Source: Streptosporangium sp. NBC_01495 (GTDB taxonomy: Bacteria > Actinomycetota > Actinomycetes > Streptosporangiales > Streptosporangiaceae). Taken from it: 64,000 nucleotides of DNA. The DNA is taken from positions 8,494,001 to 8,558,000 of the forward strand of contig NZ_CP109430.1 in assembly GCF_036250735.1 (NCBI RefSeq), given 5' to 3'. Below, in pieces: positions 52,857 to 60,488 of this stretch (within the stretch, counting starts at the first letter, position 1; each line of letters starts with the position of its first letter). The position numbers were made by a program, and so were the translations under genes. The notes below the pieces were generated by a model. The model did not search any database. It was not told the origin of the DNA and saw nothing but the letters and a program-made list of their open reading frames with translations.

Positions 52857-54176
52857 GTGGCCTACCGCCTGACGATGGTGGGAACCGGATACCTCGGTGC
52901 GACGACGTCCGCATGCATGGCCGAGCTGGGCTTCGAGGTCCTCAGCCTGGACGTGGACGCGGAGAAGATCGCCCGCCTGCAGGCCGGCGATCTGCCCATC
53001 TACGAGCCGGGCCTGCAAGAGGTCCTGCGCCGCAACCTGGCCAACGGCCGGTTGCGCTTCACCACCTCGTACGAGGAGGCCGCGGCCTTCGGAGACGTGC
53101 ACTTCCTGTGCCTGGGCACCCCCCAGAAGCCGGGAGAGTACGCCGCGGACGTGTCCTATCTGGACGCCGCGATCGAGTCGCTCGCCCCCCACCTCGACCG
53201 CGAGTGCCTGATCGTCGGCAAGTCCACCGTCCCGGTCGGCACCGCACAGCGTCTCGCCGACAAGCTGGCCCGGCTGGCCCCCATCGGCGCGGGCGCCGAG
53301 CTGGCGTGGAACCCCGAGTTCCTCCGCGAGGGCTTCGCGGTGAAGGACACCCTGCACCCCGACCGGATCGTGCTCGGTGTCGCCTCCGACAGGGCCGAGA
53401 AGATCATGCGGGAGGTGTACGCCCCCATGCTGGAGATGGGCACCCCGATCGTGATCACCGACTACCCCACGGCCGAGCTGGTCAAGGTGGCCGCGAACGC
53501 CTTCCTCGCCACGAAGATCTCCTTCATCAACGCGATGGCCGAGGTCTGCGAGGCCGCCCACGCCGACGTCAAGCAGCTGTCCCTGGCGCTCTCCTTCGAC
53601 GACCGCATCGGCGGCAAGTTCCTCAACCCCGGGCTCGGCTTCGGCGGCGGCTGCCTGCCCAAGGACATCCGCGCCTTCATGGCCAGGGCCGGTGAGCTCG
53701 GCGCCGACCAGGCGCTGACCTTCCTGCGGGAGGTCGACGCGATCAACATGCGCCGTCGCGCCCGTATGGTCGACCTGGCCCGCGAGCTGGCCGGGGGTTC
53801 CTTCCGAGGCTGCACAGTCGCGGTGCTCGGCGCCGCGTTCAAGCCCAACTCCGACGACATCCGCGACTCGCCCGCCCTGGACGTCGCCGTCAAGATCAGC
53901 GAGCAGGGTGGCCGGGTCACCGTCTACGATCCCGTCGCCCAGGAGAACGCCCGCAAGGCCCACCCCGGGCTCTCCTACGGCGCCTCCGCCCTCGACGCGG
54001 CCAAGGGCGCCCACGTCGTGCTGCTGCTGACCGAGTGGCAGGAGTTCATCGCCATGGATCCCGAGGAGCTGGGTTCCGTCGTCGCCTCCCGCAAGATCGT
54101 CGACGGCCGCAACGCCCTCGACGCCGAGACCTGGCGGGCCTCCGGCTGGCACTACCGCGCCCTGGGCCGCCCCTGA
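52857..54176 (+). CDS. ugd: UDP-glucose 6-dehydrogenase
   Basis: GTG 52857 follows AAAGGAGCACC. The 439-residue enzyme oxidises UDP-glucose twice to UDP-glucuronate using NAD. It has the Rossmann motif MVGTGYLGATTSACMAELG, KSTVPVGTAQ, WNPEFLREGFAVKDTLHPDRIV, the catalytic cysteine in FGGGCLPKD near residue 265, and the C-terminal domain VLGAAFKPNSDDIRDSPALDV. UDP-glucuronate would serve the glycosyltransferases in this window. It is transcribed away from the acyl-CoA dehydrogenase. Confidence 0.94.
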   Translation: MAYRLTMVGTGYLGATTSACMAELGFEVLSLDVDAEKIARLQAGDLPIYEPGLQEVLRRNLANGRLRFTTSYEEAAAFGDVHFLCLGTPQKPGEYAADVSYLDAAIESLAPHLDRECLIVGKSTVPVGTAQRLADKLARLAPIGAGAELAWNPEFLREGFAVKDTLHPDRIVLGVASDRAEKIMREVYAPMLEMGTPIVITDYPTAELVKVAANAFLATKISFINAMAEVCEAAHADVKQLSLALSFDDRIGGKFLNPGLGFGGGCLPKDIRAFMARAGELGADQALTFLREVDAINMRRRARMVDLARELAGGSFRGCTVAVLGAAFKPNSDDIRDSPALDVAVKISEQGGRVTVYDPVAQENARKAHPGLSYGASALDAAKGAHVVLLLTEWQEFIAMDPEELGSVVASRKIVDGRNALDAETWRASGWHYRALGRP

Positions 54177-54378
54177 GTCCAGCTGAGTCCGGCTAAGTCC
54201 GGCGCTGGGTTCGGCGCGCCCACCCCGCACCGGCCCCTTTCTTCCGCCACGGCCCGTTTCTCCGGTACGCGGAGCGGATCATCCCGGGCATGACAGCGGG
54301 TTCCCGGCCTGTGCCGGGAACCCGCCGGGTAAGCGTCGACCTCTCAGACATCGCATCGGTCGCCATGACCTTCTCGCA

Positions 54379-54501
54379 TCACCAGCCCCAATAATCCCAG
54401 CGGCGCCAGCGACGCCAGCGGCGCCAGCGACGGCGGCGGCGACGACGCCAGTACGGATCGTGGGCAGGCCAGGCGCCTCCCGGGAACATCGTGATACCCA
54501 T
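54379..54501 (-). CDS. 40-residue Arg/Trp-rich peptide (novel small ORF)
   Basis: ATG 54501 follows AAGAGGTGTCCCG on the minus strand. The 40-residue product is MGITMFPGGAWPAHDPYW, then seven Arg, then three WRR units, ending WDYWGW. It has 15 Arg and 8 Trp residues and would be strongly cationic and amphipathic. Codons for Arg vary (CGT, CGC), so this is not a simple DNA repeat. The composition resembles Trp/Arg antimicrobial or nucleic-acid-binding peptides. It is preceded by a long AT-rich leader with an inverted repeat. No homolog is known to me; a spurious ORF remains possible. Confidence 0.55.
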   Translation of the reverse strand: MGITMFPGGAWPAHDPYWRRRRRRRWRRWRRWRRWDYWGW

Positions 54502-54875
54502 CGGGACACCTCTTTTCGTAGTAATCCCTCGGACATGACAATTACTACGATATGCGGCATTTCATCACAAAATACACCAAATCGCCCCCAAGTTAACTCT
54601 GGAACGCTTTTGATCGGCATTACAGTAAAACCACTCGCGTCACAACAAAACGAATCGCCTCATAAAACCACTTCTTCCTGCGCGTTCGACAAAAGGACCT
54701 TTACCCTGGCGGGAAAACGGCCGCCGAGGGCGCGAGCCCCGTGGGTGCCGCGCCTTTCGCCAGGTCACCCCGGCAGGCGGCCCGATCGCGACGACCGGGA
54801 AAGGCCACCGGGAGCACGCAGCGAGAAGGCCCCCGTCACCGACGAGGGCCTTCTGTCCGTCCCGGTCCTGCCCGG
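54502..54875. promoter_or_regulatory. AT-rich leader region with candidate promoter
   Basis: The stretch from about 54515 to 54700 is far more AT-rich than the rest of the window. On the minus strand TTGTTG, 18 bases and TGTAAT (about 54620-54655) form a plausible promoter, followed by a 120-base leader to the small peptide gene. Bases 54700-54875 carry no recognisable gene. Confidence 0.5.
54518..54548. repeat. Inverted repeat before the small peptide's ribosome-binding site
   Basis: GTAGTAAT (54518-54525) and ATTACTAC (54541-54548) are exact inverted arms with a 15-base loop. The hairpin ends five bases from the Shine-Dalgarno of the peptide gene, a position suited to an operator or translational control. 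Confidence 0.65.
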
Positions 54876-55112
54876 TCAGTTGTCGAACTCGCCGAGCTTC
54901 ACACCCCCGACGAAGGCGTCCCACTCCGAGCGGGTGAAGAACAGCTTCGGCCCGTCGGGATTCTTGGAATCGCGCAATACGTAAAGAGAACCTGACCCGG
55001 CCTTGTGGCCCTCTTCGGGGGCGTCGACAACGGCCACCTCGACGCAGTTACCGCCGTCGTCCCCCTCCGGGACCGCCTTGCGCCAGACGGCCTTGCTGAG
55101 GTCTGCTTCCAC
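54876..55112 (-). CDS. DUF397 domain protein
   Basis: This 78-residue protein (GTG 55112, AGGTGAT upstream) has the DUF397 features AVWRKAVPEGDDGGNCVEVAV, VLRDSKNPDGPKLFFTRSEWDAFVGGVKLGEF. DUF397 proteins are actinobacterial small proteins usually paired with a helix-turn-helix regulator, as in the BldB-like and AbaA-like families; their mode of action is unclear. Here no HTH gene is seen upstream on the same strand, so this is an orphan copy. Confidence 0.9.
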   Translation of the reverse strand: MEADLSKAVWRKAVPEGDDGGNCVEVAVVDAPEEGHKAGSGSLYVLRDSKNPDGPKLFFTRSEWDAFVGGVKLGEFDN

Positions 55113-55519
55113 GTCGTCATCACCTTCGCTATGTCGGCGGTCGCCCAGCGGGCGGAGTCATTCGAGCGGATCGCCCCGTAACGCCGGCATGCCTCCGTCA
55201 CGCCCCGGGGATGATCCGTGACGTGCCCTCCGGCGACGGCTCCGCGAACGGCGGCGGGCTCCACGCACACAGTATCCGGGCCGCCCCCGGCACTCGCAAC
55301 GAACACGGACACCGAGCGGGCGCGCTTCCTCGGGCCGGCCCCGCCGCGTCACGGGGAGCGACGTCTCGCCCGGCCGTGCGTCGTCGAGGGGACGACGTGA
55401 CACCCGGCGCGGCGCATGCCGATGGCCGTATCGCGCGAGCCGGCCGGGTAGACCCTCGCCAGGAGACCGTCGAAGAGTCGGCGCAGGTCAGCGCCACTTT
55501 CAGCCCGAAGGAGACCAAG
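55113..55519. other. Intergenic region upstream of DUF397 and HD genes
   Basis: I see no intact gene in 407 bases. Divergent promoters for DUF397 and the HD-domain gene must lie here. GAAGGAGACCAAG at the right end is the Shine-Dalgarno of the HD gene. Confidence 0.35.
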
Positions 55520-56158
55520 ATGACCGTTCGTATCGCGGACGTGGAGATTCCCGACAGCGCCCTGGCGCGGGCGGCCACCGAGCTCGTCCGGGCGGCGGCC
55601 GAGCCGCTGGTGTACGACCACTCCCGGCGGGTCTTCCTGTTCGGCGCGTTCGTGGGCGACCGCGAGGAGCTCGCCTACGACCCCGAGTTGCTGTACGTCG
55701 GCGCGATGTTCCACGATCTCGGCCTGACCCGGACCTACCGGACCTCCGACCAGCGCTTCGAGATCGACGGCGCGGACGAGGCCCGCCGGTTCCTGAGGGA
55801 GCACGGCGTGTCCGAGGAGAGCTCACGTGTCGTGTGGGAGGCGATCGCGCTGCACACCACACCGGAGATACCGCACCACATGGCCCCGGAGATCGCCCTG
55901 GTCACCACGGGCGTGGAGGCCGACGTGCTGGGGATCGGCCTGGACGCCATCCCCGACGAGGCCCGCGCGGAGATCGTGGCCGCCCATCCCCGCCCCGACT
56001 TCAAGCGCCGCATCCTGGCCGCGTTCACCGACGGCATCGCCCACCGCCCGCAGACGACCTTCGGCAACGTGAAGGCCGACGTCCTGGAGCGCTTCGTTCC
56101 GGGGTACGTCCGTACCAACTTCGTCGACGTCATCGAGAACTCCGCCTGGCCCGAATGA
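55520..56158 (+). CDS. HD-domain hydrolase family protein
   Basis: The 212-residue protein has a conserved HD-type metal-binding order: PLVYDHSRRVFLFGA (His near residue 33), MFHDLGLTRTY (HD near 65), AIALHTTPEIPHHMAPE (His near 112-120), VEADVLGIGLDAIP (Asp). Such proteins, related to cyanamide hydratase and HD phosphohydrolases, act on small molecules or nucleotides; the substrate here is unknown. It stands alone between DUF397 and the small membrane peptide gene. The ATG start follows GAAGGAG. Confidence 0.85.
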   Translation: MTVRIADVEIPDSALARAATELVRAAAEPLVYDHSRRVFLFGAFVGDREELAYDPELLYVGAMFHDLGLTRTYRTSDQRFEIDGADEARRFLREHGVSEESSRVVWEAIALHTTPEIPHHMAPEIALVTTGVEADVLGIGLDAIPDEARAEIVAAHPRPDFKRRILAAFTDGIAHRPQTTFGNVKADVLERFVPGYVRTNFVDVIENSAWPE

Positions 56159-56194
56159 CGCGTTCCCTGAGATTCCAGGCGAGGCCGGCAGGGG

Positions 56195-56320
56195 CTAGCG
56201 CGTCGACACGGAACTCACGGCGGAGTCGACGGGCTTCCGGCTCTCACCGGTGCCCAGACTTCCGAACAGCGCCAGCACCGCCATCGTGAGTCCGAGGAGG
56301 GCGCGGATGGCGTTCCTCAT
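56195..56320 (-). CDS. 41-residue membrane or secreted peptide, hypothetical
   Basis: ATG 56320 follows TTGGAGGTTGAGCATC on the minus strand. The product begins MRNAIRALLGLTMAVLALFG, a short hydrophobic helix with a positive N-terminus, then a polar tail (ESRKPVDSAVSSVSTR). It looks like a small membrane protein or signal-anchored peptide. The strong ribosome-binding site and an AT-rich 5' side (TCAAAATATTTGAAG) support expression. No family is recognised; it is shorter than most gene finders accept. Confidence 0.5.
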   Translation of the reverse strand: MRNAIRALLGLTMAVLALFGSLGTGESRKPVDSAVSSVSTR

Positions 56321-56416
56321 GATGCTCAACCTCCAAAATATTTGAAGATCTGCTCCTTCCCCCCGCTTCCTCATCTATCCATCATGTTGTCAAGTTATCG
56401 GTCAAAGGCGGCGATA

Positions 56417-56920
56417 TCAGGCGCCGAGCTGGGCGGCTTCAGCCCGAAGTTTCGCGCCCTTGGCGTGGGCTTGATCCTTGAGAGCGAGCTGGAAGGCCTC
56501 CATCCTCGCCCGCAGGCCCTCGTCCGCGGCGGCGAGGATCCGTACGGCCAGCAGGCCCGCGTTGCGGGCGCCCCCGACGGCGACGGTCGCGACGGGAACC
56601 CCCGCGGGCATCTGCACGATCGAGAGGAGGGAGTCGAGGCCGTCGAGATACTTCAGCGGGACGGGGACACCGATCACCGGCAGCGGGGTCACCGACGCGA
56701 GCATCCCCGGCAGATGGGCGGCTCCCCCGGCACCCGCGATGATCACCTTCAGGCCGCGCCCGGCCGCCCCCGCGCCGTACGCGATCATCTCCTCGGGCAT
56801 GCGGTGCGCGGAGACCACGTCGGCCTCGAACGCCACTTCGAACTCGGCCAGCGCCTCCGCGGCGAGTTTCATCACCGGCCAGTCGGAGTCGCTGCCCATG
56901 ACGATGCCGACGGTGGTCAT
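56417..56920 (-). CDS. purE: N5-carboxyaminoimidazole ribonucleotide mutase
   Basis: The 167-residue enzyme converts N5-CAIR to CAIR in purine synthesis. It has the class I PurE signature [21 protein letters not shown], the active-site [11 protein letters not shown], and [29 protein letters not shown] 56920 has AAGGAGAAGTG upstream. It is downstream of purK in the same direction, but the two are separated by 360 bases of imperfect repeats instead of the usual short gap. Confidence 0.95.
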   Translation of the reverse strand: MTTVGIVMGSDSDWPVMKLAAEALAEFEVAFEADVVSAHRMPEEMIAYGAGAAGRGLKVIIAGAGGAAHLPGMLASVTPLPVIGVPVPLKYLDGLDSLLSIVQMPAGVPVATVAVGGARNAGLLAVRILAAADEGLRARMEAFQLALKDQAHAKGAKLRAEAAQLGA

Positions 56921-57280
56921 CACTTCTCCTTGCCTCGCGGCCCGGAGGCCGCGTGCGCTCGCGGTGGTGCCGTGGTCCGCGCCGGTGCGGCGCTTTCGGC
57001 GGTACGGGACTCCGGGTGATCCCGAAGTCCCTCGGTGGTGCAGAACTCCGGACGATCCCGGCGTCCCTCGGTGGTACGAGCCCCCGGACGATCCCGGCGC
57101 CCTTCGCTTCGGTGGTACTGCAGGCGTCCGTCCTTCGCCGACACGGATCTCCAGACCGTCCCGGCGCCCTTCGACGGTGCGAGGATTCCGGACGGTCCGG
57201 GCGCCTTCCGGTGCCACGAGGACCTCCGGCGGCCCGGCGCCCCTGAAGCGCCGGAAGAGCGGGCCGACCGGCTCACCGGC
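56921..57280 (-). repeat. Degenerate ~42-bp repeats between purK and purE
   Basis: The 360-base spacer is built from imperfect units such as CGGACGATCCCGGCGTCCCT and GGTGGTACGAG repeated four or five times at 57000-57200. On the minus strand it has no stop in one frame, but no domain is visible, so it is regarded as non-coding. Confidence 0.6.
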
Positions 57281-58438
57281 TCAGGTGTATCTTCCCTCGG
57301 TGAGGTAGACGGCCGCGTGCCGGGCACGCGCGCGGACCTCGTCGAGGTCGGTGCCCATCGCGGTGACGTGGCCGATCTTGCGCCCCGGCCGCACCTCCTT
57401 GCCGTAGAAGTGGACCTTGATTCCCGGGTCGTGGGCCATCACGTGCTCGTACCGGGAGAAGATGTCGGGGTCGTCGCCGCCCAGGAGGTTGGCCATCACC
57501 ACCACGGGGGCGGTCGGCGCGGGCGACCCGAGCGGGAGGTCGAGGACCGCGCGCAGGTGCTGCTCGTACTGGGAGGTGCGGGCCCCGTCGATCGTCCAGT
57601 GGCCGCTGTTGTGCGGGCGCATGGCCAGCTCGTTCACCACCAGCCCCGAGGAGGTGGCGAACATCTCCACGGCCAGCAGCCCGGTCACGCCCAGCTCCTT
57701 GGCGATGGTCAGGGCGATCCGCTGGGCCACCGCGGCCCACTCGGGGTCGAGACCGGGGGCGGGAGCGAGCACCTCGACGCAGATGCCGTCGCGCTGGACG
57801 GTCTCCACCACCGGGTAGCTGACGCCCTGCCCGTGCGGCGACCTGGCGACCAGCACGGCGAGCTCCCGCTCGAACGGCACGAACCCCTCGGCCATCAGCG
57901 GTACGCCGGAGGCCAGGACCTCGGTCGCGTCGTCCGCGGAGCGGCAGACCCAGACGCCGCGCCCGTCGTAGCCGCCCCGGACCGCCTTGAGCACGACCGG
58001 CCAGCCGTTCTCCGCGGCGAACCCCTCGACGTCGGCGGCCGTCTCGACCCGCCGCCAGGGCGGGCAGGGAACGCCGATCGCGGTGAGCCGCTCGCGCATC
58101 ACGGCCTTGTCCTGGGCGTGGACGAGCGCGTCGGCACCGGGGTGCACGGCGAAACCGTCCTCGGCCAGGGCGCGGACGTGCTCGGTGGGCACGTGCTCGT
58201 GGTCGAACGTGACCGCGTCACATCCCTTGGCGAAGTCGCGCAGGTCCGCCAGGGACCGGTAGTCGCCCAGGCGCACGTCGGCGATCACGCGGGCGGCGCT
58301 CTCGTCTGGCGAGTTGGCCAGGACCCGCAGTTCGATGCCGAGGGCGATGGCCGCCTGCTGTGTCATCCGGGCCAGCTGGCCCGCTCCGATCACGCCGACG
58401 ACGGGTCCGATGGGACTGGCCAAAGAAGGGCTGCTCAC
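57281..58438 (-). CDS. purK: N5-carboxyaminoimidazole ribonucleotide synthase
   Basis: The 385-residue ATP-grasp enzyme makes N5-CAIR from AIR, bicarbonate and ATP. It has VVGVIGAGQLARMTQQAAIALG, VTFDHEHVPTEHV, LKAVRGGYDGRGVWV (glycine-rich loop) and VNELAMRPHNSGHWTIDGARTSQYEQHLRAV. The GTG start has no Shine-Dalgarno; TAAACT lies about 13 bases upstream, so the mRNA may be leaderless. It feeds PurE downstream. Confidence 0.95.
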   Translation of the reverse strand: MSSPSLASPIGPVVGVIGAGQLARMTQQAAIALGIELRVLANSPDESAARVIADVRLGDYRSLADLRDFAKGCDAVTFDHEHVPTEHVRALAEDGFAVHPGADALVHAQDKAVMRERLTAIGVPCPPWRRVETAADVEGFAAENGWPVVLKAVRGGYDGRGVWVCRSADDATEVLASGVPLMAEGFVPFERELAVLVARSPHGQGVSYPVVETVQRDGICVEVLAPAPGLDPEWAAVAQRIALTIAKELGVTGLLAVEMFATSSGLVVNELAMRPHNSGHWTIDGARTSQYEQHLRAVLDLPLGSPAPTAPVVVMANLLGGDDPDIFSRYEHVMAHDPGIKVHFYGKEVRPGRKIGHVTAMGTDLDEVRARARHAAVYLTEGRYT

Positions 58439-58540
58439 AGCGGTTAAGTTTACTGTCGCGCGGTACACGACCAGGCAGCGGGCAGATGCCGGCCGGTTGG
58501 CGGACACCGTGACAGGAACCGGGAACGGCCCTTCAAGGCG

Positions 58541-58686
58541 CTCGGCCCGCCGTGAGGGCCGCTCATCGCCCACGGCACTCACCCTCCGTAGAGGTCACCG
58601 GCCATAAGTCATCGCCGACCACAAGCTCGGTCCACCGTGAGGGCCGCTCGCCGCCGCGGGATCAGTCCGCCGTGAGGGTGGCGAGG
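58541..58686. repeat. Repeated 3' end of the lipoprotein gene
   Basis: The authentic end at 58661-58686 (CCGCCGTGAGGGTGGCG) recurs with changes at 58626-58651 and 58541-58566 (both CCGTGAGGGCCGCTC). The copies lie in the spacer after the stop codon of the lipoprotein gene. Confidence 0.55.
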
Positions 58687-59606
58687 CCGCGGCGCAGGCC
58701 GACCGTGGTGAGCTTGGAACCGCTGCCGACGATCTCGGTGGCGACGAGCACGACCTCGATCCCGGTGAGCCCGGCGGTTCTGCTCCTGCCGGTGAAACCT
58801 CGCAGGTCGGCCCTGCCGTAGATGGGACGGGCCAGGGAGGAGCGGCCCTGACGGGCTTTCTGCCGGTATTCGATCTCCAGGGCGTGGATGACCAGGGCGC
58901 CGCCGTCGGGCAGCAGCAGCGCGCGCTGCGGGCCGACGAGCAGGCGGACGTCGGTGGTGAGGCGGTCGGGCCTCACGTTCGGCGGGCGCCTGACCAGCTC
59001 GCCGAAGAGATCCCGGGCCGGGTCGCCCTTGGGGAAGGTCACCCCGCTCACCCCCGCCGGGTCGGTCAGGTAGGCCAGGTAGCGCTGCGGCACGAGACGG
59101 GCCTTGACCCCCGCACCGGGATCGTCGGTGGGCACCGCGCCCTCGGTCGGCTCGCGGACCTCGCCCCGGATCGGGATGGGCCCGGCGCCGAGCCGCCACT
59201 CGCCGGCCTCCTGGACGAACAGGAAGTAGGCCGGGTCAGGCTCGCGGGCCAGGGCGACGAACCAGCGGTCCTGGTCGGCGATGCCGGGCAGGTAGAACTC
59301 CGCCTCGTTGTAGGACTTCCTGACGGGGGCTGGGCGGCCGTTCCGGGTTGCCTCGCAGGCACGACCGCCCAGCGCTTTCTCCGCCCAGGTGGTGAGCTTC
59401 CCGACGGTCGCGCAGTCCCGGTCGCGCCAGGCGTCGTCGAGCCTTCTCAGCAGTGTGAAGGCCTCGCTCGCCTCGGCGAGCTCCACCCCGGCGGACGCCT
59501 CGCGTGACGGGCCGGTCCCGGGGGCGGTGACCCGCGTCTCGCTCCGCGCGCCGCAGCCGGTCATCATCGACAGACCCAGGATCAAGGCGAGGAGTCGGCG
59601 GCGCAA
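58662..59606 (-). CDS. Putative lipoprotein, hypothetical
   Basis: The product (about 314 residues from TTG 59606) starts MRRRLLALILGLSMMTGCGA, a signal peptide with a lipobox ending in Cys18. The rest is a soluble, mostly beta protein with KSYNEAEFYLPGIADQDRWFVALAREP and LVPQRYLAYLTDPAG. The family is not recognised, but similar secreted lipoproteins are common in actinobacteria. The start codon has no clear Shine-Dalgarno. It is convergent with nothing; it lies upstream of purK on the same strand and shares no obvious function. Confidence 0.75.
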   Translation of the reverse strand: MRRRLLALILGLSMMTGCGARSETRVTAPGTGPSREASAGVELAEASEAFTLLRRLDDAWRDRDCATVGKLTTWAEKALGGRACEATRNGRPAPVRKSYNEAEFYLPGIADQDRWFVALAREPDPAYFLFVQEAGEWRLGAGPIPIRGEVREPTEGAVPTDDPGAGVKARLVPQRYLAYLTDPAGVSGVTFPKGDPARDLFGELVRRPPNVRPDRLTTDVRLLVGPQRALLLPDGGALVIHALEIEYRQKARQGRSSLARPIYGRADLRGFTGRSRTAGLTGIEVVLVATEIVGSGSKLTTVGLRRGLATLTAD

Positions 59607-59899
59607 GGGTTGATCCCAGGGTAGTGGCCGTCGCGTGCGGCAGTCCGTCTGGACCGACCACGGAAGGCGGAGGTTCCGGAGGCTTCCCGTGATCTACGGG
59701 ACCAGCGTAACGTCAGCACCCTCTTTTATCCGGTGTTATGCGACATTTGTTGAAAAAGCGCCTGCTGACGGCTATGGACATCAACGGGTCAACCTCGCGC
59801 GGATCACTCCTCCTCACCGGTAGCCTGGCCCGAAGAGTGTTCGAGGTCCTCCGATGCGGCGGATCAGCAGCCGACCCCCGAAAGGACCGTGCAGGAAAC
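59607..59899. other. Divergent promoter region of lipoprotein and GtrA genes
   Basis: These 293 bases separate two divergent genes. AT-richer DNA at 59690-59780 (TTTTATCCGGTGTTATGCGACATTTG) probably carries promoter elements. An in-frame upstream extension of the GtrA gene exists but has no ribosome-binding site. Confidence 0.45.
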
Positions 59900-60457
59900 G
59901 TGGAGTTTCTCCGACACGCCTACCGGCGGCTCGCCGAGCTGGCGCGAGAGCTGGCGAAGTTCGGGACGGTCGGCGCGGTCGCCTTCGTGATCGACTACGG
60001 CGGCACCAACCTGCTCCGGTTCGGCCTCGACCAGGGACCGCTCTCCTCCAAGGTCATCGCCACGATCGTCGCGGCCACCCTGGCCTACATCGGCAACCGC
60101 TACTGGACGTTCAGGCACCGCGAGCAGAGCGGCCTCGCCCGCGAATACTTCCTGTTCTTCGTCCTCAACGGCATCGGCCTGCTGATCTCGCTGCTGATGC
60201 TCGGCTTCGTGACCTACACCCTGGGTCTGCAGGACGCGCTGAGTTACAACATCGCCCTGATCGTGAGCACCGGCCTCGGGACCCTGTTCAGGTTCTGGTC
60301 GTACAAGAAGTGGGTCTTCCTGCCCGGCACGCCGCCGGACGGGCCGGCGGAGACCGTCCCCGGTACGCCGACGGCACCGAACAGCCAGATCAACGGCCAC
60401 GTATATCTCCTGGGCAAGACGTCGGAAGAGAGCTCGCCCCCCACCGGCCCGCGCTAG
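59900..60457 (+). CDS. GtrA family membrane protein
   Basis: GTG 59900 follows GCAGGAAAC and gives 185 residues with four membrane helices: KFGTVGAVAFVIDYGGTNLLRF, IVAATLAYIGNRYWTFRH (the family signature), YFLFFVLNGIGLLISLLMLGFV and NIALIVSTGLGTLFRFWSYKKWVF. GtrA-type proteins help flip undecaprenyl-phosphate-linked sugars across the membrane. In mycobacteria the Rv3277 GtrA-like gene lies next to purK, as here. The 32-base gap to the kinase gene suggests convergent transcription ends. Confidence 0.9.
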   Translation: MEFLRHAYRRLAELARELAKFGTVGAVAFVIDYGGTNLLRFGLDQGPLSSKVIATIVAATLAYIGNRYWTFRHREQSGLAREYFLFFVLNGIGLLISLLMLGFVTYTLGLQDALSYNIALIVSTGLGTLFRFWSYKKWVFLPGTPPDGPAETVPGTPTAPNSQINGHVYLLGKTSEESSPPTGPR

Positions 60458-60488
60458 TACGCGCCCTGCCCCGACCGGGGCACGGCGC

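Noticed and set aside
51549-54230. An 893-codon minus-strand frame covering the UDP-glucose dehydrogenase locus
   Set aside because: Only the last 387 codons are acyl-CoA dehydrogenase. The rest is the antisense of the dehydrogenase gene kept open by high GC.
54279-54620. 113-codon minus-strand frame overlapping the Arg/Trp-rich peptide
   Set aside because: Its Ala/Gly run is the out-of-frame reading of the Arg/Trp codons. It lacks a ribosome-binding site, whereas the 40-codon frame has one.
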